From the NCBI GenBank assembly GCA_037179335.1, contig JAKZHN010000007.1, forward strand, positions 992,001 through 1,056,000: a DNA stretch of 64,000 nucleotides, in the 5' to 3' direction. Shown here in pieces: positions 1 to 10,883 of the stretch. This stretch comes from Cyclaneusma minus (Eukaryota; Ascomycota; Leotiomycetes; Marthamycetales; Marthamycetaceae). Made by a program: the position numbers and the translations under genes. Numbering within the stretch: position 1 is the stretch's first letter; each line of letters begins with the position of its first letter. The notes beneath the pieces were generated by a model that searched no databases, was not told the origin of the DNA, and was given only the letters and a program-made list of their open reading frames with translations.

Positions 1-172
1 ATCTCACTTCTTGCGACATCTTCTTGATCAAAGTTCCTTGTATAAACTATAAACAATTTCGAAATAAATAACGACCCTAAGCTTCCGTTATTCGCTTAGC
101 CAGGTTTTCCAGAAACAGACCATTGTACCTCCCTCCATCCCTCTCTCTCATCATCATTCATCCTCCCACAAC

Positions 173-2671
173 CTAAGGCAAGCTCATAAAAAGCTCCAAC
201 ATCTTCGGAAAATTCGGCGTTCCCAACCCCGTAACCGGATCCCATCCCTCCACCGCACTAAACCCCTCCGTCCCACACCCCGGATTCGTCCCATTAGTAA
301 TATCATTCAGCACCTGCGGATTCTTATAAAGCACCGGATTCACGAATCCGACCGTGCTTTTGTTGGCAGCGAGACGTTCTTCGTTGATGCGGTTTATAAT
401 GGATGCGAAAATGGGGGTTGAGGCGGATGTGCCGCCGGAGGTGCCGAAATAGCCTTCGACGCTGACGAAGATGTTGTCGCCGTTGGCGGCGACGTCGGGA
501 TAGCCGCGGCCGAGGCGGTTGTAGAGCCCAGTGGTGTTTGACGGGGGTGTGGTGGTGTTTAGGGTCGTGTAGTAGGGGTAGGAGGGGTTGTGGTCTGCGA
601 AGAATTTGGATACTGCGTCGGCTTGGTAGGAGGGGACGCCGTAGATGTTGGAGAAGCCGCCGCCGGAGGAGTAGGCTTCGCTGTAGGGTTCGCCCTGGGG
701 AGTTCGGTTAGTTCTGGTAGGTCTGACAAGCTAATGGGGGCAGCTTACGATGGGGTCGACGACGGCCGATTCAGGCTCGTAGACGGTATGTCCAGGGTAG
801 ACTTTCGTGGCACCGACATTCGTGATGTAAGGGCAGCTGCACAATTATCAGCTTCTGTCCCAGTCATATGATCTCGAATTCCGGGAGACTGGAAGGAACT
901 CACGAGTTTGGCCACGTGGGGCTGAAAATGGTTGAGCTGTTTCCCAGACAGCCGTTCTCACTGTCATCACCAGCTGGTCCAGCTACTCCAGCATCACCAG
1001 AAGCGTAGAAGATGGAAACTCCTTGGAGTCCGAGTTTCAGGAATCTATAAGTACAAGTTAGAGGCGATTCCGGAACTATGATCAAGAGAAATTGCGACTC
1101 ACTCGTGACATTGACGCTGTTGGTAGTAAGCGGGAAGATCGTATTCTTGTCCACCGTAGGACACTGAGATCACGTTGGTGGGCTTGTAGACACCGCACAT
1201 CAGAGTGCCGTTGTAGCCTCCGATCTTTCTGGTGTCAGGGTAGATAGGATCAAGAGTTGGGTCGTTTCCAGTCTCGCCAAAAGCCGAGTAAGTGCAGTAT
1301 GACTACCAAGTTCTGTTAGCCAACTCGTTCTCGCAATGCCATCAGGGGTCAGATCATGAGAGAAAAAGCATACCCCGTCGAGAGCATCCAAGAAGGTATT
1401 AAACCCTCCAGTAGAAGTAGAGTCGGGATCGGTAGCATAATGCAGATCATCAGTTTGGAACAGCGTAATATTCTGCGGGTAGATCAGCGGATACGCTAAC
1501 TCAAAGTCCAGATCCGATTCTCCACCCGCAAGCTCAACCACCACAGGAGCTTTAGCGCCATCGATAAAAGCAGGTGTAGGATGAGTCCCCTGCGGAATGT
1601 AGGTAGTTTGGTTTGCAAAGAATGCATCCAGATCATACTGGGAGTAATAATCTCCTTCTTCGAAGATTCCGAGTGCGTTGCCAGGCTGAGCGATGCGTGG
1701 GGCTCGGGGGACTTGGTATAGAGCGGCGATACAGGCGGGAGTGATGACTTCGTCGCAGTTGGATACGTCGCCGGTGGTGCTGTTACCGAAGCTCTCTGGG
1801 AGGGATTTCATGGGAGGGGCTTTTAGACCTTTTTCTGAGGTCATGCCGTGTCCACGTTTCTGGACGACGCCGCGGCTTCGCTTCTTGACTGGTGCACGGA
1901 GATCGATACCTGGGGTGATGTAGTCAATGTGTTTCTTGGTTTCCTTGGGCACGTGATATCTGTGGGTTTTGTTAGCAAGAAATCCAATCCAGTGATAAGT
2001 GAAAGTAAGAAAATTGAAAGACATTGGGGAATTCTGTAGGGAATATGTCATGGCAGAAACCAAGTATGTTGGTCACTTCCAAAAATGTGATACTGTATCC
2101 TATGGCTCGATGAAAGAGGTACTCACGAGTCGCAAGCAGCAGTCAGGTGGCCAGTGCTTGTGTGTTCATAGTCGTGGTATTCGGTATGTAAAAGAGATTC
2201 CATCTCTTCAGCAGTGGCATCGAAAGCAAGCCAAGCTTTGTTGTCCGTATGGGTAATTCGTCCATCATGAATACCTGATGCAACCAACCAAGATCGAACA
2301 GAGTCAACGGTGTCAGAGGAAGGCTTGAACATTTCAATTACTTCCTCGCTGGTCCAATGCTTGCCGTAATTTGGAGAGTGGGGGTCAGAGCTATAGCAAA
2401 ACCATAAGTTGGTGTTTTCGAGATAGAATGTGGTCTATGGGAAACTGGAGGAGTCTTACACATCCATGAGAAACTGGTCGCCTCTATGGAGATTGTTTTG
2501 TTTCAATCCAACTCGAACTGGCAAAACAGCTTCAGGGTGAGTCTTTCCACGCTTCACCCATTTTGACGGGGTATGGTTCCGCTTCTCGTGTACAACATGG
2601 GAGGCCGGTGTAGGAATTGCCTGGGCCATAGAGGCCAACAGACCGGCAACGAGGATGTTGAGAGAACGCAT
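173..2671 (-). CDS. Secreted tripeptidyl peptidase, sedolisin family (S53)
   Basis: Exons 2671-2460, 2390-2127, 1959-1374, 1302-1103, 1044-904, 836-749 and 694-173; all six introns are GT-AG and the frame closes at 670 codons. The protein opens with a signal peptide (MRSLNILVAGLLASMAQA), followed by a pro-domain with HSPNYGKHWT and then the catalytic domain. Sedolisin active-site residues are visible: Glu306 and Asp310 in GGESDLDFE, the oxyanion Asp438 in YASGDAG, and Ser587 in GGTSASTP. RGYPDVAANG just before the serine is also typical. By family it is an acid peptidase removing tripeptides from N-termini outside the cell, made as a zymogen. Length and pro-domain match fungal SedB-type enzymes. 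Family assignment is firm; the exact paralogue is not resolved. The gene looks intact. Confidence 0.95.
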
Positions 2672-4160
2672 GTTGGAGGCGGCAAGGTTGAACTGATGCT
2701 TCCAAAGGAAGAGCCTTCTCTTCTGTCGCCATGTTGAAGGGTGGCCGAGGCAGCTCTTTATGCTGGCCCCACGGCTGGGGCACGCTTCTACATGGATAAG
2801 ATGCCTGTCGACTGCTCTGGCACCTGCATGTTAATTGGATGCTTGGGCCGCCTGGATGGGGAAGCTGATGCTCAAATCAGAGGGCTCCTGCTCCAGGCTA
2901 AAGTGTGTCTCTGGCGACAGGCGTATAGGCGGCGAGTAAGACATGTAGCCGCCAGATACATGGCGATGTTTTGGAAGATTAATATCGGCATGGCATATAT
3001 GTGGCGTTGTTGACGATGTTGCAACTTACCCCTGTCTCGCAGATGGGATCTCGCCAAGCTCTGCGCGCACGACAGCGACCTGCACACGCTGAGCCAGTCA
3101 CGCTGCAAATGCCCACCGCTGTGGAATCTGCAAAGAGCTGCTTGGACAGCATGCAGCGGGCATTACTGCGCCCTGAGTCCTGGGAGAGATTACCGGCAGC
3201 GAGCATGGAAACTTGGCGCAAATGGGGAGGACCCGCCGAAGCGTCGATGATCCGCTCCGCCCCCGTCCCCGGCTTTTTACCCAACCGAGAAGGTGGATCC
3301 TCGAGAAGGTGGATCCTCTCACCCCTGTCCTTTGTTCTTCTGCTATCGCCAACACCTCTGCCATTGGGCATTGATATTGCCAACGAGAGGGCTGATTATT
3401 GTCAGTGTCATGGGTGGAGAATTGCTTATTGGAGATCCGATGATTCAGCTACACTTCCGAGCCTCAACCCTCTCCGATCTTGTGCAATGTCACTCAATTG
3501 ACGTCGGGCCCCGCGAATGTCACACAAACCGCTGGTGTTCCCGGGTCACCGCTTTGAAAAATGTACCTGTGACCAGCCATTCGTCCTTTCAAGTTTCAAC
3601 TTCCCCTCCCTCTCATTACCTATCCAGCTTCTTGGCCCTGCGAGATGGTCCGATTGTTGCTTGTCTGTACTATGGAGTCTCGACTACACCTTCTCTTCCT
3701 GGCAATACGCTCCCTTGATGTGGCTTTCTTCCTAGTTCATGGCTTGTTCCTAGTCTCAGCCCTGTTGGGCTGCTACTATTGTGTCTGACTTGAGCTCATG
3801 TAACATGTGGGTAGCCACAGTGGACAATATGTTGTTGTTTGCTCTCAGCTTGTGTGCACTACTTTGATAGCACACATCAGTCCTGAGACTTGAGATTTAC
3901 TCTGTTGAGGAGCTCCTTGGACCGTATTTTCCTCGTGTTTTCCTGAAAATGGGTAGTGGAAAGCGGCGCAGCTTAGCCTTATGGAATTCTTGATTGAACT
4001 AAAAGAGTGAAGAGAGGTGTGATCATGTACATCGTCTCAGATTGGAGACGGTTTCGTGGCTCTAATTTTGCTTATTGGTGAGTATTAATTACTAATTAGG
4101 GAAGAAAACATACTCTAGGAGTATGTCATCCGTATTGTTTTCCTGACATCAGGGTACTTC
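2672..4160. other. Intergenic, no supported gene
   Basis: Upstream region of the peptidase and the gap before the tandem array. Open frames near 2740-3735 overlap on both strands, lack splice logic and show no recognisable protein features, so I do not call them. A perfect 19-base palindrome with 8-base arms and a TAG centre (ACATACTC-TAG-GAGTATGT) lies at about 4109-4127. Confidence 0.6.
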
Positions 4161-4169
4161 AAGCCTCAG

Positions 4170-4400
4170 TACGAGTAGACCTACTGCCAAACAGCAGTTC
4201 ATGCTCTTTATTCAACAATGCATATTCAACTTTCGACGTTCACATTATCATAATCACAGCCATGGTGTCTCATGTAAAGAGCAACGCGTTTGATACTCGA
4301 GTGAAGGAGCAGCATGCCAGCAACCATAAAGCAGCTGCTTGAAGCTCGACACTCATTACTGATGTCAGAGATGCCTCTAACGCCCGAAAGATTTAAACCT
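4170..4400. repeat. 3' flank of tandem-array copy 1, duplicated at 9255-9490
   Basis: The stretch with GACCTACTG, then GCAGTTCAT, then GTTCACATT, and further on GCAACGCG and AGAGATGCC matches 9255-9490 in the same order with many substitutions and small indels. Both copies lie just beyond the 3' end of a member of the unknown tandem gene family, so the duplicated unit included downstream DNA. Confidence 0.6.
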
Positions 4401-4889
4401 CCTTAGGAACCCTAAACCTAGAAGGAAGAGCAACGCAAGACGAAGAAGAATCTCTTCGCGAACATCTTCCGTGGTGCAATGCCTCCGCAGAAAGCAACTG
4501 TCTAACCTGCTCAAGAAATCAAACCCGCAGCGGAAAACAAGAAATCCATCAGCTAACTACGCCAAAGGCGAGCAGTATGCCTTTCCCGGTATCAACTTGG
4601 AGCTTGAAAGTCCGAAAAAAGCATTCCACCGTACGTCTTTCAGATCATAAAGAGCCTACCGGAAATAGTCTAATCCCCCGTAACCATCCGTCTTGGTCAG
4701 TTCAAGAAGGATCTACTGGACGTAGATAACTTCACAGGGCCATGCGTCTCGCTCAGTTCAAAACAACTCTACCGGACGCAGTCTGGTTCGTCAGGCCCAA
4801 ATTCACCTACTCTCCCCATATCGAACTCTCGAACTTCACGGTGCAAGTCTGGGTAGAGTAGGTATCAGACCATTTGGAGCTTCCATCCA

Positions 4890-5790
4890 TTCAACTCCCT
4901 CTCACCAACCGCACTGATGTAAAATCCCTTGGCGATCGCCCGCATGTAACTGAACTTCGATAGACAATTGTTTCGCAGGTGCTGCGTTGACTCTTGGTCC
5001 TGGCAGATGTGGAAGAGAAGGATACAGTCTGCCACTCGAGCCAGACTGATGCAGAACGGTCTTATCGGAGAGTCCAGGAGGCCGATAGATGCTGAATCAA
5101 CCTTTCGAATTGCAGAGATGGCGTATTCAAGCTCTTGGACATCGTTTCATCGATTGTCGGGTCTTGGGCGGGGTTTGGGTAGAGATTGAAAAGTGAACGC
5201 AATGATCGAATCCGGTCTTGGATTCGCTGGATGGAGGTAGATGACAAAAGATCTAAAGAGTTAGCCATGGCCCGGCCCATAATATTGTATTAAAATCAGT
5301 CAAGAGCTTACCTGGGAGACCAGGGGCGTTGCAGAAGCTGTACATCACCGCCATAGCTGCGACAGGGATGTCTCGTTCTGGAAGATCGAATTCTGATACG
5401 TATTGATGATGATCCACTTGACGACTCTGGCAGATTTGTACTGAACTTCAATCTCAACCTTCTCAGGATTGCGCAGACCTAAGCTGACAACGCCCCCTGC
5501 CGGTTTGACCTTCACCGAGCTTTGAGTTTTGGTCCTTGTTGTAACCAGCAGTAATATGTCTGGCAAGAACGCCATTGAAGCCCTGGCCGTGGGTGTTCAG
5601 ACGACACGAAGACTGTGAGCTCGCTGGGTTAAGAGCCGCCGGTCGAAAGTTGCTATATTCTGGAGCGTCAATCTTCCATGTTGAGACCTGAAGGAGGTAT
5701 GTCTGTATGGAGATCTAATCGAATTGGTTTGGATCAAAGATCTGAAGCACGGCACGGCTATTGGGAGAGGACAGTTAGCGCGCAATCAGA
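4890..5790 (-). pseudogene. Tandem-array copy 1, decayed relative of the 9568-10883 gene
   Basis: Minus-strand translation recovers pieces of the family in the correct order but in different frames. An N-terminal piece has EIEVQYKSARVVKWIIIN, matching EFEVQYKTGVFVKWFIQD in copy 3. After a loss of about 25 codons and a frame change comes EFDLPERDIPVAAMAVMYSF. The family intron is conserved (donor GTAAGC near 5310, acceptor TTTAG near 5254). Exon 2 starts with DLLSSTSIQRIQ, but about 150 codons of the middle are missing; it resumes near 5060 with a run like the C-terminal part, ending in MRAIAKGFYISAVGEREL near 4900. Frame shifts, stops and two deletions make it a clear pseudogene. The 5' limit is approximate. 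Confidence 0.75.
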
Positions 5791-6375
5791 TGGTGAGGTT
5801 GGAAGAGGTCCAGTGGTGTGTTGATCAAGCGCTGGGATGCAAGGGGAGGGGAGACAACTTACAAGCTTGAATCTGGTGGACAACTGTCTGAAGTTGCTCC
5901 TGATTGTTGCGTTGTCCGGGAGAAGAGAGGGGGGAGAGAGCTGGGAGCTATCTCGCGCTTTGGCTGGAGCAGGGTGGCACTTGCTCCTAGTGCCTCATCT
6001 AGGGGATAAGGTGAACTTAGATCACTTAGATACGGGGAGGGAAAGTGGGACTCATTTTGACTTATATATAATAGATGTTTTTCTGGGCCTGGTGGGAAGA
6101 GCGTTTGATTGTATTTACTTTGTGACTTCAAGACTTCTATCACCATTCCACGCCTTCATCCATACCTCCAGCGCCTTTTCCAATAACCCCAACACCACCA
6201 ACAATGCTTCCTACACTCAGAGCAATGCAAGTCCACCCAGGAGCGATCCCTAGAAAAAGCCGGACCTAGTACCAAGAAGACTCTTTGCCATAATCTCCCG
6301 TCAAGCGATGTTTCTGCAAGAAGTTCAAGTAGCCATCATTCGACTTGCTCGAGCAAACGACGCCGCATCGAAAAA
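5791..6375. other. Gap between array copies 1 and 2
   Basis: Holds the former promoter of copy 1. The stretch with TGCTCCTAGTGCCTCAT near 5980-5998 resembles TGCGCCTAGCGCCTCAC upstream of copy 3 near 11179-11200. A plus-strand open frame (5837-6253) has no recognisable features and is not called. Confidence 0.5.
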
Positions 6376-7802
6376 CTAGAAGTTTGGGGCGGATACATGA
6401 GTGGCGCGGCCGCGGTGGTAGGTAATTCGCAGTCGCGGCTTGCGATTCTGCCAAAGAAACTCCAACGGACTCAGGTCAGGGTTGGTTGCAGAATCGGCCC
6501 AAAGTCTTGCCCTGCGCCAAGTCTCCCTAACACCAATCGCACTAATGAAAAATCCTTTCATTACAGCGCGTAACTGCTCCATATTCCAGTTACAGTATCG
6601 GGGGTGCTCCATCGAGTCCTTGTCTTGGCACAGATGGAAAAGGAGAATGACATCTGCCAGACGGGCCACACTGATAAAGTATTGCCGCATGTTGGACTGC
6701 AACGGGTTGGAGGAAGACAACAGGAGTTCCTTCTCGGTGAGCTTGCCTTTGAGCGGGCCGAGGATTGTGGCCACATCTTTCGGCGTTAGTAGAGAGAGCC
6801 ACATCGACATCCTCTTATAGCGGCTATTCTGAGATTGAAGTGCTTCCAAACATCCTTTGCCGACCACACTGACGACCCACTAAAGGGTAGCATCGTAAAT
6901 CGCCACCTTGAACCCCTCATTCATCTCCCAAAGTTCATCCCACAAAAAATCGCTGTCCTCTTCAAAAAGCTCGTACGCCTCATCCGAATCTAAGGTAGTG
7001 GTCGCGACCATCCAATGTCGAAGGAACGCCTGTTGCGCCTCGGAGAAGAGCACTGCTTGCACGCCAGAGGGAGAGAGTAGATTTCGATAGGCACAGACCG
7101 TGTATGCCATAGTTCCTACCGAACCCTTGGTATTGGCAGTTGGATAATTCAGAGGGGTTGGCCAAATCGCGAAGTGTTTCTCAAGAAGTTGGATCCAAGT
7201 TCGAATTTTCTCCTGAGAGAGCGCTGTTGTCAAGTCTATCCCAAGGGTTAGCCGGTGTTACGACATTCTGAATGATCCATCAAGAGCTTACCAGGCAAGG
7301 AAGGTCCTGCCTTGAAGTAACTGTACATAAATGCCATCGCATTATCCGGAAGATCCGACTCGGGTACGTCAAACTCAGAGGGATATGCCCAGGGACTGAG
7401 GCCGTCTTCGCCATCTCCTACGATGAGATGGTTATTGGAGCTATCATCATCGATGTTGTTGCTGATAATCCATCTGATTGTTCGCCCAGATTTGTAGCGG
7501 ACCTGAAGCTCGATGATTTCAGGATTCCAGTAAGGGCTCACCTCAGTGGATCTCTTCACTTCCACCAATGCCTTGATCTCTTTCTCGTCGCACCCAGGTG
7601 GGATATGCGCAGAAAGAATTCCAGCAAAGCGGAGATTTTCCACTGGCCCACACTCTCCTGTTGAGATGTCCACCCTTAGAGTTGCAGAGTACGAAGGGGG
7701 TCTTGGCGCAGGGAATGTAGTTGTTCCTTCTTCGGCAGCAGCGTCTTCAATCTCATTGGACGGCGGCGAATTGTTGTGATCCTTGGCGGATTGCCGCTCC
7801 AT
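6376..7802 (-). pseudogene. Tandem-array copy 2, unknown family, one in-frame stop
   Basis: Exon 1 is 7802-7292 and exon 2 is 7235-6376, joined across a phase-1 intron at the same place as in copy 3 (SLP/DLTTAL). Read through, the protein would be about 456 residues and aligns with copy 3 over its length: an N-terminal domain (RFAGILSAHIPPG, QVRYKSGRTIRWIISNN, EFDVPESDLPDNAMAFMYSYF) and a helical C-terminal half (MSMWLSLLTPKDVATILGPL, LLFHLCQD, AVMKGFFISAIG). One TAG at 6882-6880 interrupts the frame after IYDATL, where copy 3 has a His codon. The frame is otherwise open to 6376. It could be a young pseudogene, a strain polymorphism, a base error or a truncated protein. I do not recognise the family and see no signal peptide or membrane segment. 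Confidence 0.65.
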
Positions 7803-9254
7803 CGTGAGAGCTGGGTGAGGGCGTGGAGGATATCGTTTTGGGCAGATAGGCGCGAAGAGATCGTGGAGGGTGAGTTGCGCTGGACTTGAGGCTCCGCAGA
7901 GTCAGAACCTAGACGGAGTGGATTGACTGCGGAGGGATCGCAACTACAACAGCTGCGACCGGGGGATTTGTTTACACGCTAGTGCTAGTGCTGTAAGCTT
8001 GCGATGTTAAGCGAGTCCCAGCCAGAGACTGGATAAAGTGAAATCGAGAACTTAATGGGAAAGGGAAGCGGTATTCTTGCAGGCGGTAAGTTCTCAACTC
8101 CAGTATCAGTTAAGATTTTCAACTCCAGAGTCACTTGGGTTTTCGAACTCCAGTATTTGTTGAGTTTAGAAACTCCAGTGCCCGTTAAACATTCTAGACC
8201 TGGTATCGGCTAGATTCCTCAGTTATTTGATGCTGGATAGATAAAAAAGGTCCTACCAATGCCGTATCAAGCAAAAAGAAGTGGGCAGTTGTAAAAATAG
8301 CTCGGAAATCTCCCAAATCTCAGGATGAACCCGTGGCATTTACAATTGTAATTTCTCCATGATTTTTCAAAGTCCAGAGATGAGTACAATTCCCCGGGAA
8401 CATGAAAAAGAAACGAACACAAAGAAGGATCCCGTAAATCGCAATAGGGAGAAAGTAAGTCCAACGGAATGAAAAGTGCATTTGTGCGGTCTGTACATTT
8501 CCTAGGCGATACCGTGACTCGAGGCATCCCGAGTGACTTGGGATACCTTAAGTAATTTAACACATTCCAAATCATTGAGTATATTGCGAGTAACCGAGGG
8601 TGTTCCAAATCATTGCAAGTCTTGTGGTTAAGTATGCTTGGACGAGTCGATTTCACCAGCCCCGGACCTCTGGCCTCATGCGGAATTTGCTCCTAGTGAC
8701 ATATATAAGTTCCTTAGCTAGGTCTTCCTAGACCAAGGATGTTCATCCCTATCGAATTTGAACGTAGGGCGGGCTCTTTGACCATGAAAAAGACCGGTAT
8801 TAGACTTGCTTATATACAGCAAGAGCTATGCCATATTATTCCAGCCCCTGACTTGCCTTCCTGTGTGACCCCTGTCTACGTGACCTAGCTTATTGGTAAC
8901 GCATGATACCCACGGTTGGTAACAATTGGATGCATCGGATCAGACTCAAACCAAACCGCCAGTTTAAGTCAGACTAAAGTCATCTGATACTACCAGAGAC
9001 TAAGCCACTTTGACCTGTAGATCGGGTGAACTATGGTAAGCTCCGCGTGCATCCGGCCATCTTTCCATGTGACAGACAATCTCTACTCAAGATGTCATTC
9101 GCTAGGTACGGCTGAGATGAGGTGTTTATCGGACTTTGATAGATATTCAACCCACTAGCCTGGCAGCTAACATCGCCAGCATTCCCACATCTGTTAAGCT
9201 AGCCTTCCGCAATTCTTTGTACCTGTTATTACTTACTTTTATAGGGGGGGTTTG
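7803..9254. other. Upstream region of copy 2, contains duplicated and repetitive DNA
   Basis: No supported gene. It includes a short degenerate repeat (8090-8205) and blocks related to the upstream region of copy 3: 8805-8870 (GCTTATATA, AGCTATG) resembles 11768-11835, and 9150-9215 (GCTAGCCTTC) resembles 12180-12260. The duplication that made copies 2 and 3 therefore carried over 1 kb of upstream DNA. Confidence 0.55.
8090..8205. repeat. Four degenerate units of about 26 bp with AACTCCAG core
   Basis: AACTCCAG occurs four times at intervals of about 26 bp, each followed by a diverged GTTAA/GTTGA-like stretch. Unit similarity is low outside the core, so this is an old tandem repeat in the upstream region of copy 2. 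Confidence 0.6.
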
Positions 9255-9490
9255 GGCCTCAAGTAGCGGACCTACTGTAAGAGCGCAGTTCATACTATTT
9301 ACTCTATAATTTGTATTTGCCTTCTAACTTTTTTATCATCGTTCACATTTTCAATCACGGGTAGGGCAGTTTAAGGTATCTAGAAGGGCAACGCGATTCT
9401 TTTTTGATGGGAAAAAGCTACCATGAAGGCAGCTGCGTGTGACTACGCAGCTCAACAAGCAGAGATGCCATAGACGCCACTAAAACGCTT
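9255..9490. repeat. 3' flank of tandem-array copy 3, duplicated at 4170-4400
   Basis: Partner of the 4170-4400 block; same order of short conserved stretches. It marks one edge of the duplicated unit. Confidence 0.6.
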
Positions 9491-9567
9491 CCGTGATGCG
9501 AATCCACCCGAGAATCCCAAACGTACAAGCCCTCCCCAATCTCAGTTTGCAAGTCAGGATTGACATC

Positions 9568-10883
9568 TCAACCTTCCGAAGCTTTTGCGGCATTCAAAGC
9601 TTTCATCTCCATCTCACCGACTGGACTAATAAAGAAGCCCTTCATTATGGCTCTCATATTCTCCGAGGTCCACGAACAGTATCGTGGGCACTTTGTCGAT
9701 TCTGCATCCTGGCATAGGTGGAATAGCAAGAGGCAGTCCGTTAAGCGCGCCAGACTGACACAGAACGGTCGCATATTCGATTCCAGGAGGTTTGGAGAAG
9801 ATGGTATGAGTTTTTTGGTAGTAAGGGTTTTTATTGGTGCTAAGATGGTATTAATGTCGGTCTGCGTGAGCAGAGACAGCCACATGGCCATCCTTTCGTA
9901 GCGGTCGTTGGGAGCATTAAGTGCCTTGAGACGTTCAGGTTCTTCATTGAGAACCTTAACAACCCAGTGGAGAGCTGCATCATAGATTGCAATATTGAGG
10001 CTCTCGTTCAACTTTTCGCAGACATCGCAGATACCAGAGTTATCGATCTCCCAAAGGTCATTTGTAATCCCAGAATCCATGTGCATGGATCGATACTCCC
10101 AATGTAAAAGAAAGGTTTCTCGAGCCTCTGGTAAGATCGTCAAGTTTACACCAGTGGGCGAAATGATCTTGTGGTATTCGGAGAACGGCCACTCAGGCTC
10201 CTGCAAGCTAGCTAGGTTGGCGGCTTGATATTCATGGGGTGCGGGGTAATGCTCGAAACGACGACGCAGGGACTTGAGCTGGCATTGGATCGTCTGGAGA
10301 GAGGCAACAGAGGTGAGATCTAAAGGGTTAGCTATGGGGCCTATAATATTTTAGAAAAATCGATCAAGAGCTTACCTGGGAGAGGGGGTGCATCAAGGAA
10401 GCTGTACATGAATGCCATGCCAGCGGCCGGGAGATCAGATTCCGGGAGATCAAACCCATGGTAGGGAGAAGGCTTGAGGCTGTCATTGCAATTGCCTACA
10501 ACGAGGTGGTCGTTGGAAAACTCGGGCCGAAATGCGTCCTGGATGAACCATTTCACAAAAACGCCCGTCTTGTATTGGACTTCAAATTCGACTTCCTCGG
10601 TAATTTGACGTCTTGATCTCCAGAAATCGATGTGCCTTGTGATCTTGACTGACTCCGTGATCTTGTCTTCGTCGAGTCCAGACGGAATATGCACTGGAAG
10701 AATTCCAGTGAATGCTCTTTCATGCAGTCCTGTCGAGATGAAGGTCTTAAGAGTGCTGGAAATGTCTTGGCCAGCTGTAAGGTCGAGAGCTGATGTGGTA
10801 GTTGAGGATGAGATTTCTCCAAGGGCCGAACGATATTTCGCACCAGCTACGTCACTAGGACGGACAGAGAGCTGTCCCTCCAT
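9568..10883 (-). CDS. Tandem-array copy 3, intact member of an unrecognised family
   Basis: Exon 1 is 10883-10376 and exon 2 is 10319-9568, joined by one phase-1 intron (PPLP/DLTSVA); 419 residues. The start is the ATG giving MEGQLSVRPSD. The N-terminal domain (residues about 50-165) has FTGILPVHIPSG, EFEVQYKTGVFVKWFIQD and GFDLPESDLPAAGMAFMYSF. The C-terminal half looks helical, with YERMAMWLSLLTQTDINTIL, LLLFHLCQDAES and MRAIMKGFFISPVG. There is no signal peptide, membrane span or catalytic motif I can name. It is the only uninterrupted copy of three in tandem. Conservation of the intron and of hydrophobic blocks across diverged copies argues that this was a real protein under selection. 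Function unknown. Confidence 0.75.

Noticed and set aside
1..172. Possible further exon beyond the peptidase stop
   Set aside because: The protein ends normally after the SLP residues; what follows is AT-rich and non-coding.
2979..3735. Overlapping frames on both strands at 3.0-3.7 kb
   Set aside because: Mutually overlapping, no shared family signal and no introns; treated as chance.
6880..6882. Programmed readthrough at the copy 2 stop
   Set aside because: The stop is TAG followed by TGG, not the known TGA-CTA context, so simple decay is more likely.
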